This document shows positions 47,653 to 60,400 of a stretch of 61,500 bases of DNA, one piece after another. The position numbers and the translations under genes are program-made. Each line of letters opens with the position of its first letter. Within the stretch, counting starts at the first letter, position 1. The notes beneath the pieces were generated by a model. It was not told where the DNA came from and did not search any database. It saw only the letters and a program-made list of their open reading frames with translations. Origin of the DNA: Spirogloea muscicola (Eukaryota; Streptophyta; Zygnematophyceae; Spirogloeales; Spirogloeaceae); assembly GCA_009602725.1 (NCBI GenBank), contig WELB01000258.1, positions 112,540 through 174,039 on the forward strand, written 5' to 3'.

Positions 47653-48955
47653 CAATGAAGATAAGTCGCATTGACCTCTGAGTGATCAGCTAGTGTCACC
47701 CGCCATTGCGGCGTGGCTATGCTGCACAGAGCCAGCTTAGAGGTCCTGCTCTTACATGGGGGATGGCCGTACCTATCCGGCAAGTCAACACCTTAGTTCT
47801 AGTTTTTTATTGCCGTCTTCCTCTCATTGATCCCCCAAGGGCAGTTTGAGCAAGCGTAGTAATCTATTGCCGCTCACGCAGCCCCCTCTTTGCCCCGATC
47901 CCAAGATCAGCCAAGCCCATATTTAATTCTTGAGGTTGTGAGTGGTAGCACACGCAGTGAACGCCAGAGAAATCTCGCTTTATACCACATACACTTACAT
48001 TCATAATACATATACAACATTTAGGCAGGATCAAAGCGCAGTGCAGCTAGCTGGGGTGCCACTGCTTTTCGTGGTGCCATGGCGCTTGCATAGGATGTTG
48101 CCAGCAGTGGCCAAGGATTGGAGTAACTTGAGACCAACAATGACAATATCAGGGGCATTTGAGGTGTTGAGACGAGGCAGGTGTTTCTTGCCATAAGCTT
48201 CATATACAGGGGGCGAGCATTAATGAGGAGCATAAGCTAACAATCACGTGAACGCTCTGCAGTGCTGGCAGTATTTCCTTCTGTAGTGAAGAAACTTCAC
48301 GTGGATGATGGGCAAGTTATCACCATGTCATAGCTTGGTACCATATATACCAATACATGATCATATTGATAGACAAGATTGTAGTAGTACCCATTCCACC
48401 TTGACGATTGATTCGCTCAAACCTTGCAGAGGGTATTGCCCGATGCAAAGGAGCTCAAGTGCTGACCAGCCTCTTGGTCGTCAACGAGCGTCAATGAATT
48501 GTCGAACTCGCTAGTATGAAAGAATCAGCTCTTCCGAAAGGGGGCGAGGGCTGTGAGAAGCGGCCCGAACGAATTGGCAAGGACCAGACTGACAATGTCG
48601 CTAGTAGGTGTGGAAATTCCACTGTGTCCCAAGTATACTATGTGTCAGAAATCCTTGTGAATTGACCGAAGCAAGCCCACTGCAAAGTGTATGCTCAGGT
48701 ATATCGGCTGACTTTCCCTATTGGGCAGCAAATTGACACTGTGAGAGTCCTTGCCTTGCCGCCTGAAGAAAAAGCCTCGTCATGTGCTTCTGAGAGCGCC
48801 GGTAGACAACGCACCCCCGCCGCCGTGGCGTCAAGCGCCATCGTCCGTCAGTGGGCCTGAGGTGACCAGTACCATACTCAGTGTCTGAAAACCACTACAT
48901 GGCTATCTCAAAAGTGGACTCACTGTCATCCTTCACTGTTTTTGATAGGCAATAC
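47653..48955. other. Region without an assigned gene
   Basis: Downstream of the ankyrin gene and past the 3' end of the SET-domain gene. A minus-strand frame at about 48031-48206 reads VYEAYGKKHLPRLNTSNAPD followed by IVIVGLKLLQSLATAGNIL. It looks protein-like, but I do not recognise it and cannot connect it to other exons. Confidence 0.35.
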
Positions 48956-51900
48956 TCATGGTTGCCTAAGGAGACAGAGGATTGGCGTTGGCAAGCTGCA
49001 AGAGTAGTCCTCTAATCGGGTTGCTGAGATTATGATCACCCACCCTTGTCTGGTGTCACTCAGAGAGCTCCCATCGTCCTCAGACAGGAGCTTGACATCC
49101 GCATCCTCTGGGCCTGTCCCCTCCTCCAGATCATCTAGCCTGAAATGTAGGAAAGCAGAACCAACAAGACAGGAAGACAACTTATACAGCCTGAGCTCTT
49201 CTTATGGCCTCGACATCCACTCCTGCTGAAAGGCAGCTCTGAAGATAGATTGACTGCAAAAAATCGTAACAATCCTCAGACTATGCGCAAAGTTTACAAT
49301 AAATGGCTCCAGGGTTGCGGCCAGCCAGCAAAAGCAAGAATCTGCCGCAGTGTCCTGCCAACACCTTGCTTGCAGAAGCTGGATCAGCAACCCCCAAGCT
49401 TCACCCTGGCTGCCCACTTGACGTACCGCGCACTCCACGGTGTCGCCAGTGGGCGGACCGTTTTCAGCATCCCGGCTTTGCTGCTGCAGGTTCAGCAAGG
49501 CGGGTCAACATGCCCAGCACTCAGTTCACCAGAAAGAGCTATTGCATTGTGCCATTGCCAGCCTTAAAAGTCATATCTTGGCAGCGATCACGAGAGATCA
49601 CCTCGTACAGAATGTTGACGACATTGTCGGCCTGTTGCTCGGATAGGCTCAGGACTCGCAGAGCAGCCAGGAGATCGCTGGGAAAGGCCGCCAAACTCGG
49701 CCTGTCCTTGTCACCAGAGACACGCGTGTCTATCATGGTGACCTTATGATCTCCCTTAGAGCTTGTGCAACTACCCAAGCGAGGATGTTGATGTGTGCTA
49801 GTGACCATCGTCCCCGAGTCATCCTCGGAGGATGATAATCTGGGCAAACGTTTCTCCTCGATCTCAGGCCCGGGCATGGAGCAGTCCAGATGGGAGGCCG
49901 ACAGAAGCCAGCGCAGGGAAAGGCCCTGCACAGACCAAGACACGCTCTTGCTGAGCATCTCTTCAAGGAAGAAGATGTTGCTTGAAGACCACATACCTCT
50001 GCTCTAACGTATTGACAAAGGTAAGGCAGTCTTATCCAATGATTTATTCCAGGACTTGGGCATAATACCTGCACTCTTAGGAATTCTGCCTTTGCCTCAC
50101 AGGCTGGGTCGTCCCCAAGAGCTGATGCAGGGTAGTGGATCTGCGTCACAGAGAGGGCCAGCATTGAGGCAATTTGCAGGTGTAGAGGGCAGTCAGCTTT
50201 GAGATACACAATACTGTCTGTGCCACGGGAGAAGGCGAATTGGGGTCAATTAGCTTCACCATGACGTGGTCATGGGGGTTGTCCTCAATAACAAAGCCAT
50301 ATAAGAAGAGGAGTTCCTGGCACCAGGCACACATGCCTTCCTTCAAATCAAAATTCTGTTGTTCCTTGAATAGGTTAACAGCATAGAATCTGGTCTTGCT
50401 TGCACAGATTTCTTCGTGTTCTCCTTCATATGTAGTCATAGAGTGTTTACGTCAACTTCGAAGCAGTCAGAGAGTGCAAGATAGCATGAAGCGTCAGTGA
50501 CTTGCTGACCTCATTGCTCTTGTTCCCATAGGATATGCAGACTTCTTGGTCGGGGGCCAGAGTGACACCCGGACCTGACAAGGTACACTAAGGCATTCTT
50601 GAAAAAGCCTTCTACAAGTATGATGTGCAAGTAGCATTCAGAACATGCCGCGTTCGTGTGCACGAGCTGTTGTCTCTTCCTGGAACAACGGGTCTGACAA
50701 GTAACACTGGAGTATCGTTGCAAAGAGGACCTGTCACGAGATACATGCTGTTGGGTATTCTGGAGGATGTTCCAAGCTCGTCATCAACGTCCCACCTCGC
50801 TTTTACTCCCAAAGCTGCACAGTTGCTCCACAGTCAGCAGATTGCTCGAGGTGAAGCCTCATCAAATTCTCAGTCCACTGCCTAAGCAAAGACACTGATG
50901 TTAAATAAAGAACAGCAGAGCGCAAGATCAGAAAGCACAATATTGTGTGCAGAAATTGTGGGCAGTGAATCTCACAGTGGTTGCAGAAGTCAATGCCGGG
51001 AACAAGTCCCTCCTCCCAAATGGGGCCGCTGCTGTCTGCCTCCAAGTCCAGGCCACTGAGGTCCTTGCTCACTGCAGCCTCGGGTGCAGCCTCTCCACCT
51101 TCCGAAGCTGCTCTTGTCTGCTCAGTGACAGGAGAAGCGTTGCAGCTCTGCCAAGCGGGGCCTTCCTTCGTCATGGACGACAGGAGGGCAGCTGGGAAGG
51201 GGATGCTCTTGGCACGGGACCAGAAGACGCTGGTCGCCCTGCATCGCTCAGGGAGGAGGATACCAGTCATGCACTCTCATAACAATCCTAAACGCGAACC
51301 TTACACTTGACACCTGTGGTAGAAGATATACCAAGTCCAAGTGTGACAGACGCTCAGGTTGTCCAGCTTGTAAGGGGAGATGTGAGCATCAATGTCAAAG
51401 TGCTTCTGCTAGGATGCATTGAAAGCGTGAGTCCAAGTATGGTAGCTTACTCGACAAGAATGTAAGGCAGGATGGCACCTCAAGTAGACTCACCAGAGAT
51501 AATCCTCAAACTGGACAGCCCTGGCAAACAAGATCGCAGAAAGTGGTCACGCAGTATACAGCTGTTGATGTTGTGGCAGTGATGGCCAATGTGCTTGTGC
51601 ATGGCTTCTCGGTCTATCTTTACTGAGTCTGCTGAATGGCTCGTATTAACAAGATTCGAGAGCAATCGACCGACACTTATATTGCAAACTTGTGCGAAAT
51701 GGTCAAGTCCTTCTGCAGGAATCTGTCTGTCAGGAGATCCAGCCGCAAGAGTCTGACTGAGCTGTGCAGAGCTTCGTCTTATGGTCGAGTCTTGGAAATT
51801 ACATTGGCAAGCCCGCCTCCTGGAAGACTTTGGCGGCGGCAATCTCGAATTGGTTGTCAAAGGACACCCTCAGGCTCCTCAGCTGTGAGGTGAGCCAGCA

Positions 51901-53128
51901 CAAACGCACCATCAGGACGGGAAGTGCAGCGAGCTCAGCTGCCTGCTGCACTTTGAGAGCTGCGTGATCAAGCCTGCTTAATCAATAATATATAACACAA
52001 TAACAATGAAGCGCTCAAGGACAGGCTGTGCTGATTTGTCAATGCAAAGGGCGGCCCTACTGAAGTCAGGGGGCTCAAATCTGGAGTGGGGTGCACTGGG
52101 GTTTAAGGTCTGCACCTTGGCCTTGGTGGCAGCATGCAGTGGCGTGCCTTTCAACTCCTCGAGTTCCTCCGGCGCGTAGAAGATGGTCGTGTCAAAGGCC
52201 GCCGGCAGCACCCGAATGTACCTGAATGGGGGCCAGTATTCCAACAGATTGCAGCTGTGAATGACGATGCACTGCCAAGTACCTGGTCAGTGAACCTCGG
52301 CCTTGGGATATGGCAGGCACTACAGGCGATGGCAGCGAGCCTAGATCAAACCCAGAGACCGAGAATCCCAAATCTTTAAGTAGGCCTTGAATCCTGGAAT
52401 CCCAAATCTTTAAGTAGGCCTTGAATCCTGATGCAGACGCGAGCCGGTCTAAGAAGACAATGGCAGCATTGTGCCGGCCACGGAAGATTGTGGGTCTCGC
52501 GGCTCTTTCTGGGCGTTGCCAGGCTGCGATATGGTGAAGGGTTTACGGATTCAAGGTTTGGCTTTAGGAGTGAAGATTTAGGGGTTAGGTTGAAGGGTTC
52601 GGCGGTTGATGTCAAGGCTTAGGGTTAGGATTTGCTTTTAGGTTTAGGGTTTCGCAGGGGCGGGAGGTGCTCACGGGGCCAAGGGCGAGGCGCCGGCGAG
52701 GGCGCGCTGGGCGAGGAGGAAGAGCGCGACGGCGGAGCGGCCGTCGAGAGCGCCGCGCGCCAGCAGGGCGGCGTACGCCGGGCCCAGCGCAGCCGCCGTG
52801 ACGGCCATCTGCAGCGGCACCGCCAGCAGCACCTCTGCAACAGCGGCGGCGGCGACGGCGGCGGCGGCCTCGCCGCCGTCAGAGACGGGGCCGCCATGGA
52901 GGCGCTGCTGTTGCTGCGGCGGCGGTCCTGAGTTTAGGGTTGGAGGCCTAGCGGGAGAGCCACGGGCGGCGGACCTTCGCCGTCCGCCGCGGCGGGCGCG
53001 ACGCCCGAAGCCGGCGCGCAGACGCAGCGCCGCGAGAGCAGCGAGAGGCGCACCCGGAGCCAGAGCTGGAAGGCCGCCAGATCCTCCTCGCTCGGCGCCG
53101 CCGCCGCCGCCACCGCCGCCGCCGCCAT
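48956..53128 (-). CDS. SET-domain lysine methyltransferase, Rubisco-LSMT-like
   Basis: The family has a split SET domain and a C-terminal substrate-binding lobe and methylates lysines on plastid or cytosolic proteins. The first exons join in phase: 52975-53128 (MAAAAVAAAAAPSEEDLAAF), 52675-52834 (EEVLLAVPLQMAV, RSAVALFLLAQRALAG) and 52116-52221 (PYIRVLPAAFDTTIFYAPEE, LEELKGTPLHAATKAK). Later blocks are SVFWSRAKSIPFPAALL (about 51220), LVPGIDFCNH (the SET Asn-His motif, about 50980), ARWDVDDELG with RIPNSMYLV (about 50760), DQEVCISYGNKSNE (about 50530) and ELLFLYGFVIEDNPHDHVMV (about 50300). The substrate-binding lobe and an acidic exon (LDDLEEGTGPEDADVKLLSE, about 49130) follow, but their joins and the exact stop are uncertain. 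No clear transit peptide is seen. Target protein unknown. Confidence 0.82.
52363..52430. repeat. Exact 34-bp tandem duplication
   Basis: Two identical units (52363-52396 and 52397-52430), each starting GAATCCCAAATCTTTAAG and ending CCTTGAATCCTG, lie in intron 2 of the SET-domain gene. The lack of divergence suggests a recent event or an assembly artefact. Confidence 0.9.
52543..52655 (+). repeat. Degenerate telomere-like TTTAGGG tract in SET gene intron 2
   Basis: The tract has GGGTTTACGG, GATTTAGGGGTTAGG, GGCTTAGGGTTAGGA and TTTTAGGTTTAGGGTTTCG. It ends about 20 bp from the splice donor of exon 2. A further TTTAGGG sits in intron 1 near 52932. Confidence 0.7.
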
Positions 53129-54421
53129 CGCCACGGCGCGGGGGCGGGCCCTGGTCGGATGGAGGCTGCCTGCCGCAAGCAAACCCTAAACCTAGAACAT
53201 GTCAGCACGTGTCACTCGATACGCGGTCGTGTGTTAGATTACTGTTTGCAGTAACCTGACAGTGCAGTGAGCTCAGGCTCATGCTTTGCACAAGAGAGCT
53301 GGACGAGCCAGTACTGGTGGCAGAAGAAGGCTTGAGGCGTGCCTTCTGGACTCATATAGCAACCTCTGCTCGTGCTTACTGCGCGGATCGGCTTACCAGC
53401 AGGTGTTGCACACTTGTGCATGTGCCTCCTGAACGTGTCCAACCAGGCCCTCCTCATCAATACAGGCTTAACCTTCATGAAATCAAACCCTGGACCTTTG
53501 GCACTTGTCTTAGGCCCATGTTGTGAAGTCTGAAGCCCTCATTGTTTGCACTACATCTTGAACACTACCTCTGTTTTACTGGAGAAACCCTCAGCACCCA
53601 GTGATATGAGGATGACAACTCGAGGAATAGCTACATTTGCTTGGCCAGGGTCGACATGAGTCCCCCCGACTTACTGGCACAGGACTACCTTAACACATCA
53701 TTTCAAAAGAGGCTCGCCAGCCTTGTTCCACATCATGACCTGTACATAAGCTCTGAGAGGCTGACCAATTTCAACCACGTTCAAATAACATGCGACTTGT
53801 GACAATGGAGCCAGGCAACCAATCTCATTGGACCAGTCTTACTGTGGGCAGGCTTATCCATATCCTTGATTCTGCAGATCCTCCAGCCATGGTGCAAACC
53901 ACCAGCTCTTGTACTACATGACTAGCTATGCCTAATGAATGACCTTGCTCAAAGTTCACCAAAAATGTGTCCTGATCAACATCAGGTGTGCATATGTATC
54001 CTCTCCATGCAGCAGCAGCTGCAACGATCAACCACAAATGAGAAGCTGAACAGGCCTTGCACTCTGCTGTAATGATGGGAGAAAGCAAAATCTTTGCCCG
54101 TTTGCAGACTGCATTGAACAGAGGCAGAGGAAGAGGAGTTAAAAAACGAAACAGGAATGCAAAGCACTTAGACTAAGACCCCAAGTGACGCAGCGGCAAG
54201 CACAAGCCAATTCAAAGAAGCAACGTCACAAGAAAACAACCTCGTCAGCAGCTCGCCTTGGCCCCACCTTTTGGAGATAATATGCTTAACTCACAGCCAT
54301 GTCACTGGTTGAAGCGTTGCTCTATACACGACTCACTGCACATGTGAGACACAGCAAAGAGCACGCAACTTGGGCAGTTTGTCAAAGACCAAAGCAGATG
54401 GCTGATGCATGGGAAACAACA
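53129..54421. other. Region without an assigned gene; telo-box near the SET gene start
   Basis: The SET gene 5' flank has AAACCCTAAACCTAG at 53181-53195, about 55 bp upstream of its ATG. This matches the plant telo-box promoter element (AAACCCTAA) and also the intronic telomere-like tract. The remainder up to the kinase gene shows only short unassigned frames. Confidence 0.45.
53181..53195 (-). promoter_or_regulatory. Telo-box-like element upstream of SET-domain gene
   Basis: AAACCCTAAACC on the plus strand, just upstream of the minus-strand start codon at 53128. In plants such boxes lie near starts of translation- and replication-related genes. Its role here is inference. Confidence 0.4.
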
Positions 54422-57400
54422 TCAGCCTATGTACACCAGAGACCGTAGGCGGGTGGTGATCAGCCTGCGCTCTTTAATTGGACAAATTGACTTATTTAAT
54501 ATGTACTTAGCTAATAGTTGTAATGTGATTGGGGAGACCTCTGGGAGATTGCTGAATGACGATGGAGAGCCCCGCGGTATGGAGCTGCGGATGGTCCTAG
54601 CCAGAGCCCGTGAGGTAAGCAGCCCAATAACCTCAGCAGGCAGTAGCACCGCCTGTTGCTGTGCTATAAGAGGTAGCTGCACGACAATGGCAGCTTGGAT
54701 GTGAGCTCAGTGCAGGGTGCTGAGTATGAGCTGATGCGAGCGAAGGCCTTTGAAATTGGCAGATTGACAATGACATATTCCCGCAGATTCAGAACGGTTG
54801 CAGAAGATGTATTTGCAGTTCGCCTAATGCTTGTGTCTCTTGCAGTTCTCCTAAAGCAAGGATGGAAACCCTTCTACTCTACATGTGTAAGCAGCAACTT
54901 CCATGGCACTTGACTGCAGGATTGGAACGATGCCAATGCCTGAGCTTTCATCAGGAGTGGAAAGGGTTAATGGGACCGTTTATTAAGATTTGATTCAACT
55001 AAGATACCTTAGGGGCTAAGTGATAAGGGTCGATACTAACTGAGAGCAACAAGGCAGCTAGGCTGAATCAAGTATAGCAAGCTTGCCTCGGCAATGATCG
55101 CGAGTCTGGGAAGCTGCTGCAAAGCGGAAGCTGCTCTTCGCAGAGCTGCCATGACATCATCCCAGGTCAAAATCTCCTCATTTTCTTGCTCCCCTCTGGT
55201 ATCCACTATGACTTGGCTTGAAGAATTAACAACGAGAGTTGTTGTGTATGCAGTACCCTGTAAAACACGTGCAAGCAATGGGGAGGACTGGCATGAATGA
55301 AAGCTCTCAGACCATCTTACAAAGGTAGAGCATGAGATCCAGTTCCATGCAATTTAAGGTGAAAAGTAACGCTGAAGCCCTCATCGTTATCAACAGATTC
55401 ACAAATCAGCAAGTCTCATGCGAAGCACAAACAGATAGGATGGAGTAGAATATGATATGACGGGGCCTTCTCCTGAATGGCAAGGCTTGCTCACACTTGT
55501 GGTGATTGGGCTTGTTGATACTTGGCTCATGGAAGCCACAGCAGGGGAAGCGACCACAGCAGGGGATTTGCCACTGTCGCCCTGCAGCAGTGCAGCTATC
55601 TTCCGGAGATTCTTCAAGTGCTCATAGTCCTCCGCCTCCGTGAGCCTCTGAGGTAGGGGTATGTCGAACGGCAGGCTCGCCGCCAGTGCATCAGTGCCAG
55701 CATCAATGGCCGCGCGGTTGAAAGCATCTATCCCCTGCATGCACAGCACCAACAGTGTGGGCTCAGGATGTCGTGAGAGGTTGTGTGTTAATGGATACAA
55801 GCAACCACCAAGCTTCCCTCCGTCACTGTCTAGGACTGCACGTGGCTGGAAGCTTGTGGGTGTTCGAGTGGATGCAGGCATCTTCAAGAGGCAGAAATTT
55901 GGTGAGGTTTCCAACCTTCACAATCTCATCTAACAGCGTCTCACGAACAAAGGTCCCCTGCAAAAGAGCAGTATCAACTGCCATTGGCCCACAGCAACAA
56001 AACTTCTGACCAAGTGGCCAAGACGGCTGGAAGCAATACCTGCTCAGACTGCAAGCAACTCATAACTGCCGCTTATAGAAATTGTATGAAACTACAAGCC
56101 TGATCATACTATTCAGAATACAGATAGATGTTGTGCATCTCTCGGTCCAAAGCTCTCCGGCTTGACTGACCTCATTACTGAGAGCAAATGTCAAAACTTT
56201 CTTTAGCGTGTCTCTTTCAGCGACAGTCTTATCCTTCTCGTCAATCTCAAAAATAGGCCGCTGGGCCTGCAGGTTATGAGCAAGGCGCTGAGAGTCAAGT
56301 AGATGCACCATTGCAGATAAGTGACAGGGGACCTACACTTTCAAACACTGGATCCATCAAAGAAGGTGTCAGAGAAGGAAGGACTCACTTCTTTCAGTAG
56401 CGATTCTAGCCTGTCGACCCGGAATGTTCCATCCTGACATGAATGTGAATAGCAGGATGTTAGACAGTGGCCTTATCGATCCTCTGCCTCTTGATACTTC
56501 AATGGTGCCATTCATAGCAGCACCTCAAGATATGACGAAGTCATGAGTTGCCAAATATATGCTAGATACAAGCTTGTCAGCATGGCGGCAAAGAAAATAC
56601 CGTCAGAACATCAATTGTCCCCCTTTATGAGCACGAGATTTACATGCAGGGCATGGGGCACTGCATAACTATTATCCTGAAAGAGGTAACTGGAAATGAT
56701 CAAGTCGAGGTAATATTGTTGGTTAAGAACCTTGTAGAGGAGTGCTTTCAGCGTTGAGCGAAGCTGTGGCGATTGATCGGTGAGGACCTTCCGTGCGATC
56801 CACGGGTAAGAGCTGCCCAGAACCTTGTACTGGGGATTGCTCCGCAGAGCTATTCCCTCCAGCACTGTCAAGCTGGTGATGCCAAGGCAAGATGAGTACT
56901 AAATAAGGCATTGACTACGCTTTTTCTGTGCAGAAGATGATGCCTATAATGGTTGAGGTGCAACTTGTAGCTTGACAGACAAGAAATAGATTAGCAACAG
57001 TCCTAGCATAGTCTTGAAGGTGGTTGAGGGCAACCATGTTGAGGCTTGGATACTGACCTTCTAACCACAAGGGAGAAATAGGCCGGTATTCGGAACTTGA
57101 AGCGATACCTGCACATACGTCCAATATGACAAATGACAATCGCATACAGAGTAAGTGCAAAGCCAACCTACAGCACTGGCCACTAGCCAAAGCAGTAACA
57201 TATTGTGCAGCACTCACAACGGACAGGATAGTGCAGTAGCAGATGCTGAGTTGCTTGAAGCACAAGGTAGTTCTCTTTTCAGCACTTGCAGACAACTATT
57301 AGATGGGATGAGGTAGCTGACATGGTCCGTCCAAGATTGCCAGAAAGGTCTCCAAAGCTGATGTTGCGGGCACCTTGACTTATGGCCTCCGCAAAGACTC

Positions 57401-60400
57401 CTGCATTTGATGGCTCATTGTCAGAGGTGAGCACCCCAAGTCCAATCTGCTTCACAAATTGCTGGCTAGGCCCATATCACAAGCATGTCCATCCATACTG
57501 CTGACAGTGACACCCCACACAAAGACGAGCTTATACGTAAGTTGAGAAGACCTTCAAAGCCCACCTGGCATCAAAAGCTATAGCATTTCAGTAACCTGCA
57601 CGAACCTGTGAGGGCATCAGATATTGCAGAGAGCTCCTGACCGGGCGGCACAAGCCTGCACAGGAGAATTACATCTTTGTGTGAGTTCCCCCTGCATTAT
57701 CTGTCACACAGAATATATCTAGAAGTCCAGGCACAAGCAGAAGCAGACAGTGTCTAAACAGAGGGAGCCTACTTTGCAGTTCCTTCACAGCTGCAGTACA
57801 ATACAGTGCAAGTGAAGCTCTGATAATGAAAGTACTCAATGAAACAGTGTGTCAACACAGCTACTCAGTGCAAGTGATCCTCTGTGATAAGCGTACCCAA
57901 GGGCCACAAAGTCCCTTGCGAGGGAGTCAAATTCGCGATTGACGAGGTGCACAGAGGCCTCAATCAGTGAGTCCCGGAAGCTCTGCGTCACCTCCCCCAT
58001 CATGCCAAAGTCTGCAGGCCAAAAGATGGGGCCAGGCTCAGTTCTTCGGCTTGACCACCTCTACCTTGACTTTGTCATACTGGTGGAAAGTAGCGGTCTA
58101 CATGGCAGGCCTTGTGCTTGATTGGTATATTTTCAAGGATGAAGAATTAGATCATCGGTCAAACGTGAAACACTCTACACCTTAGCCCGACAAGTTCTAG
58201 CCTGCTCTGAAGCTGCTGTCAGAGCTTGTTGTTGGGAGGTTGGTATTAAGACCAGAGCTAAGTGTGCAGAAGGAAAGAAGCAAAGGAGACTGCGAAGAGC
58301 TCAAAGTACAACGTAAGCAGCCAACAGTAAATTCATAAACGACACTTAAACGTACTGTTGCAGCCAGATGATTCATATACACAAGGCCGGCCAGACAATG
58401 CAATGCGAAGCCCACATCACGTACCTAGATAAGCGAGCTTGCCCTCAGGCGTCCTAAGCAGATTGCCGGGGTGAGGGTCGGCATGGTAGAAGCCACTGTC
58501 AAGCAGTTGGGACAGGGAGCAGTACACGCCCACCTGCAACACAGCCCCAATTATGGTGCTGCCTGAGCACTGTCAACAATGTAGACCAGAATATGTGAGC
58601 AAACCAAGCTCTCCAGAAAGTGTGATATCCATGAGTGAGACGGAGCAGCACAAAGCCACTGGAGGACAAATAGCAGATAAGGCAGAAGCCCCCTAAGTCA
58701 GTCACATGGATGGCGATTTAATGCAGACCTCGATCAAGCTAAGGTCGCGGACCTCGGACAGCCGCTCCCCCTGAGCAGGGCCAAAGTTGACCATCAGTAA
58801 CACAAACATGAAATGATACATCGCTAAGCAAAACCCGTGTGCACATTGGCCTCCTGTTGTAGTCAGTGTGTCGAACTACATGTTGGTAACAAGTAGAATG
58901 GGGCCAACATGTGTGTGCTTGCGTGCCGAGATTTGAGTCAGAATAAGAGGGACGCTTGATGCCAGGCTCTTGTTGAAAAGCCGATGCTCAATTTCAACAT
59001 GCAACTAACCATGTCCTCTTAGGTACCAAGGTTCTTGACTCTGGCTTGATATTGACTTGTAATGATGCATCTGAGATGCAACCGGTTTTTCCACGTCCCT
59101 CCACCCCTGAATGAGAAGGCTTCGAGACCAGCAAGTGACTTGCTCAAAGCAGACTCGCAAGGTATAGGGGGACGAAGCAACCTCACCTCCACCCACTGCA
59201 TGACAAGCACCCGCTGGCTGGTGAGGTCTGGATACATCTCTGGAATGACCACATTCTCGATGCCGCCAAACAGCCGCCTGCCCAAAGTAGTGCAGCTTAA
59301 CGACTTCAGTAAGTCCTAGTGGATAAGCCAACCTTGTGCCCATTGACCTCAAACAGAGATAAAAGCCTGTGTCATCAAAGGGCAGGCAAGCTGGCGTTGC
59401 TACCTGAAGCGAGCGCCGTTTCTGGCCTCGCTCTCATAGTCCATCTCCTGCCCAGATCAATGTGCTCGCCAAATAGTCAGGTAGCACGTTGCCAACATCA
59501 TCGTTGCATGGGAGACTGTTGAGAAAAAAGACGAGCACAGCGTGCAGTAGTCCAGAGAAGAGGCCGCCAGAAGGAGGAGCTGCTGCCCCAGCTTACCTTG
59601 AAGAGGCTGGAGGCCCACTCGTCCACGACAGCCTGCAAATTCAGACAGATGTACAGCCCCAAAACTACTGTGAAATGGTCCAACTTGTGTTGAAAGTATT
59701 GACTTTTCTGAGACTGACTGAGGCAGCCAAGCACTTTGACGGCTAAAAGATGAAGCCGTGATTACAGCAAAAGCCCTGGCCCTGCTCCGGATGCTTGGTG
59801 GTACATGGCACGTGGATGACAAGGGGGTGGTTCACGGGGGGTGGGGTTTTAGGTGGGGTACAAGAGGTGGATAGGGATGCCCACCTGGAGGTCAGTGTTA
59901 AGCTTGGCGAACTTGCGCACATAGCCCGCAAGGATGCGCAGGATGAAGATGTCGAGCGCGATGGCTGCGCGCACGCCAGGCCGCTGCACTTTGACCGCCA
60001 CTGCCTGCCCATTGGGCCGCAGCCGCGCTTGATACACCTGCGAACAGAGGGAGACGGATAACTTGCATACTCATAAACCTCAATTCCTACCTCTTGGTGA
60101 TCACAGAGATTTCTGCAGATAGCGGAAAGTGTGACACCACAATCCAAAATTTGCAATCTTTAAGACTTCTTCATCTTTTTGTGCCATTTAAGCACAGTTG
60201 AGACATCTAACTGGGCACATTCGGATGTGTCAAACCTGGCCGAGGGACGCGGCGGCAACAGGCAGCGGTGAGATGTCCGAGAAGAGCTGGTCAACGGGCA
60301 CACCAAGCTCCTGCTCCACAATGTCCAGCGCGTCGTTGGTGGAGAAGGGCGCGATGCGGTCCTGCAACAGCGCCAGCTCGTCCAGGTACTCTGGTGGAAT

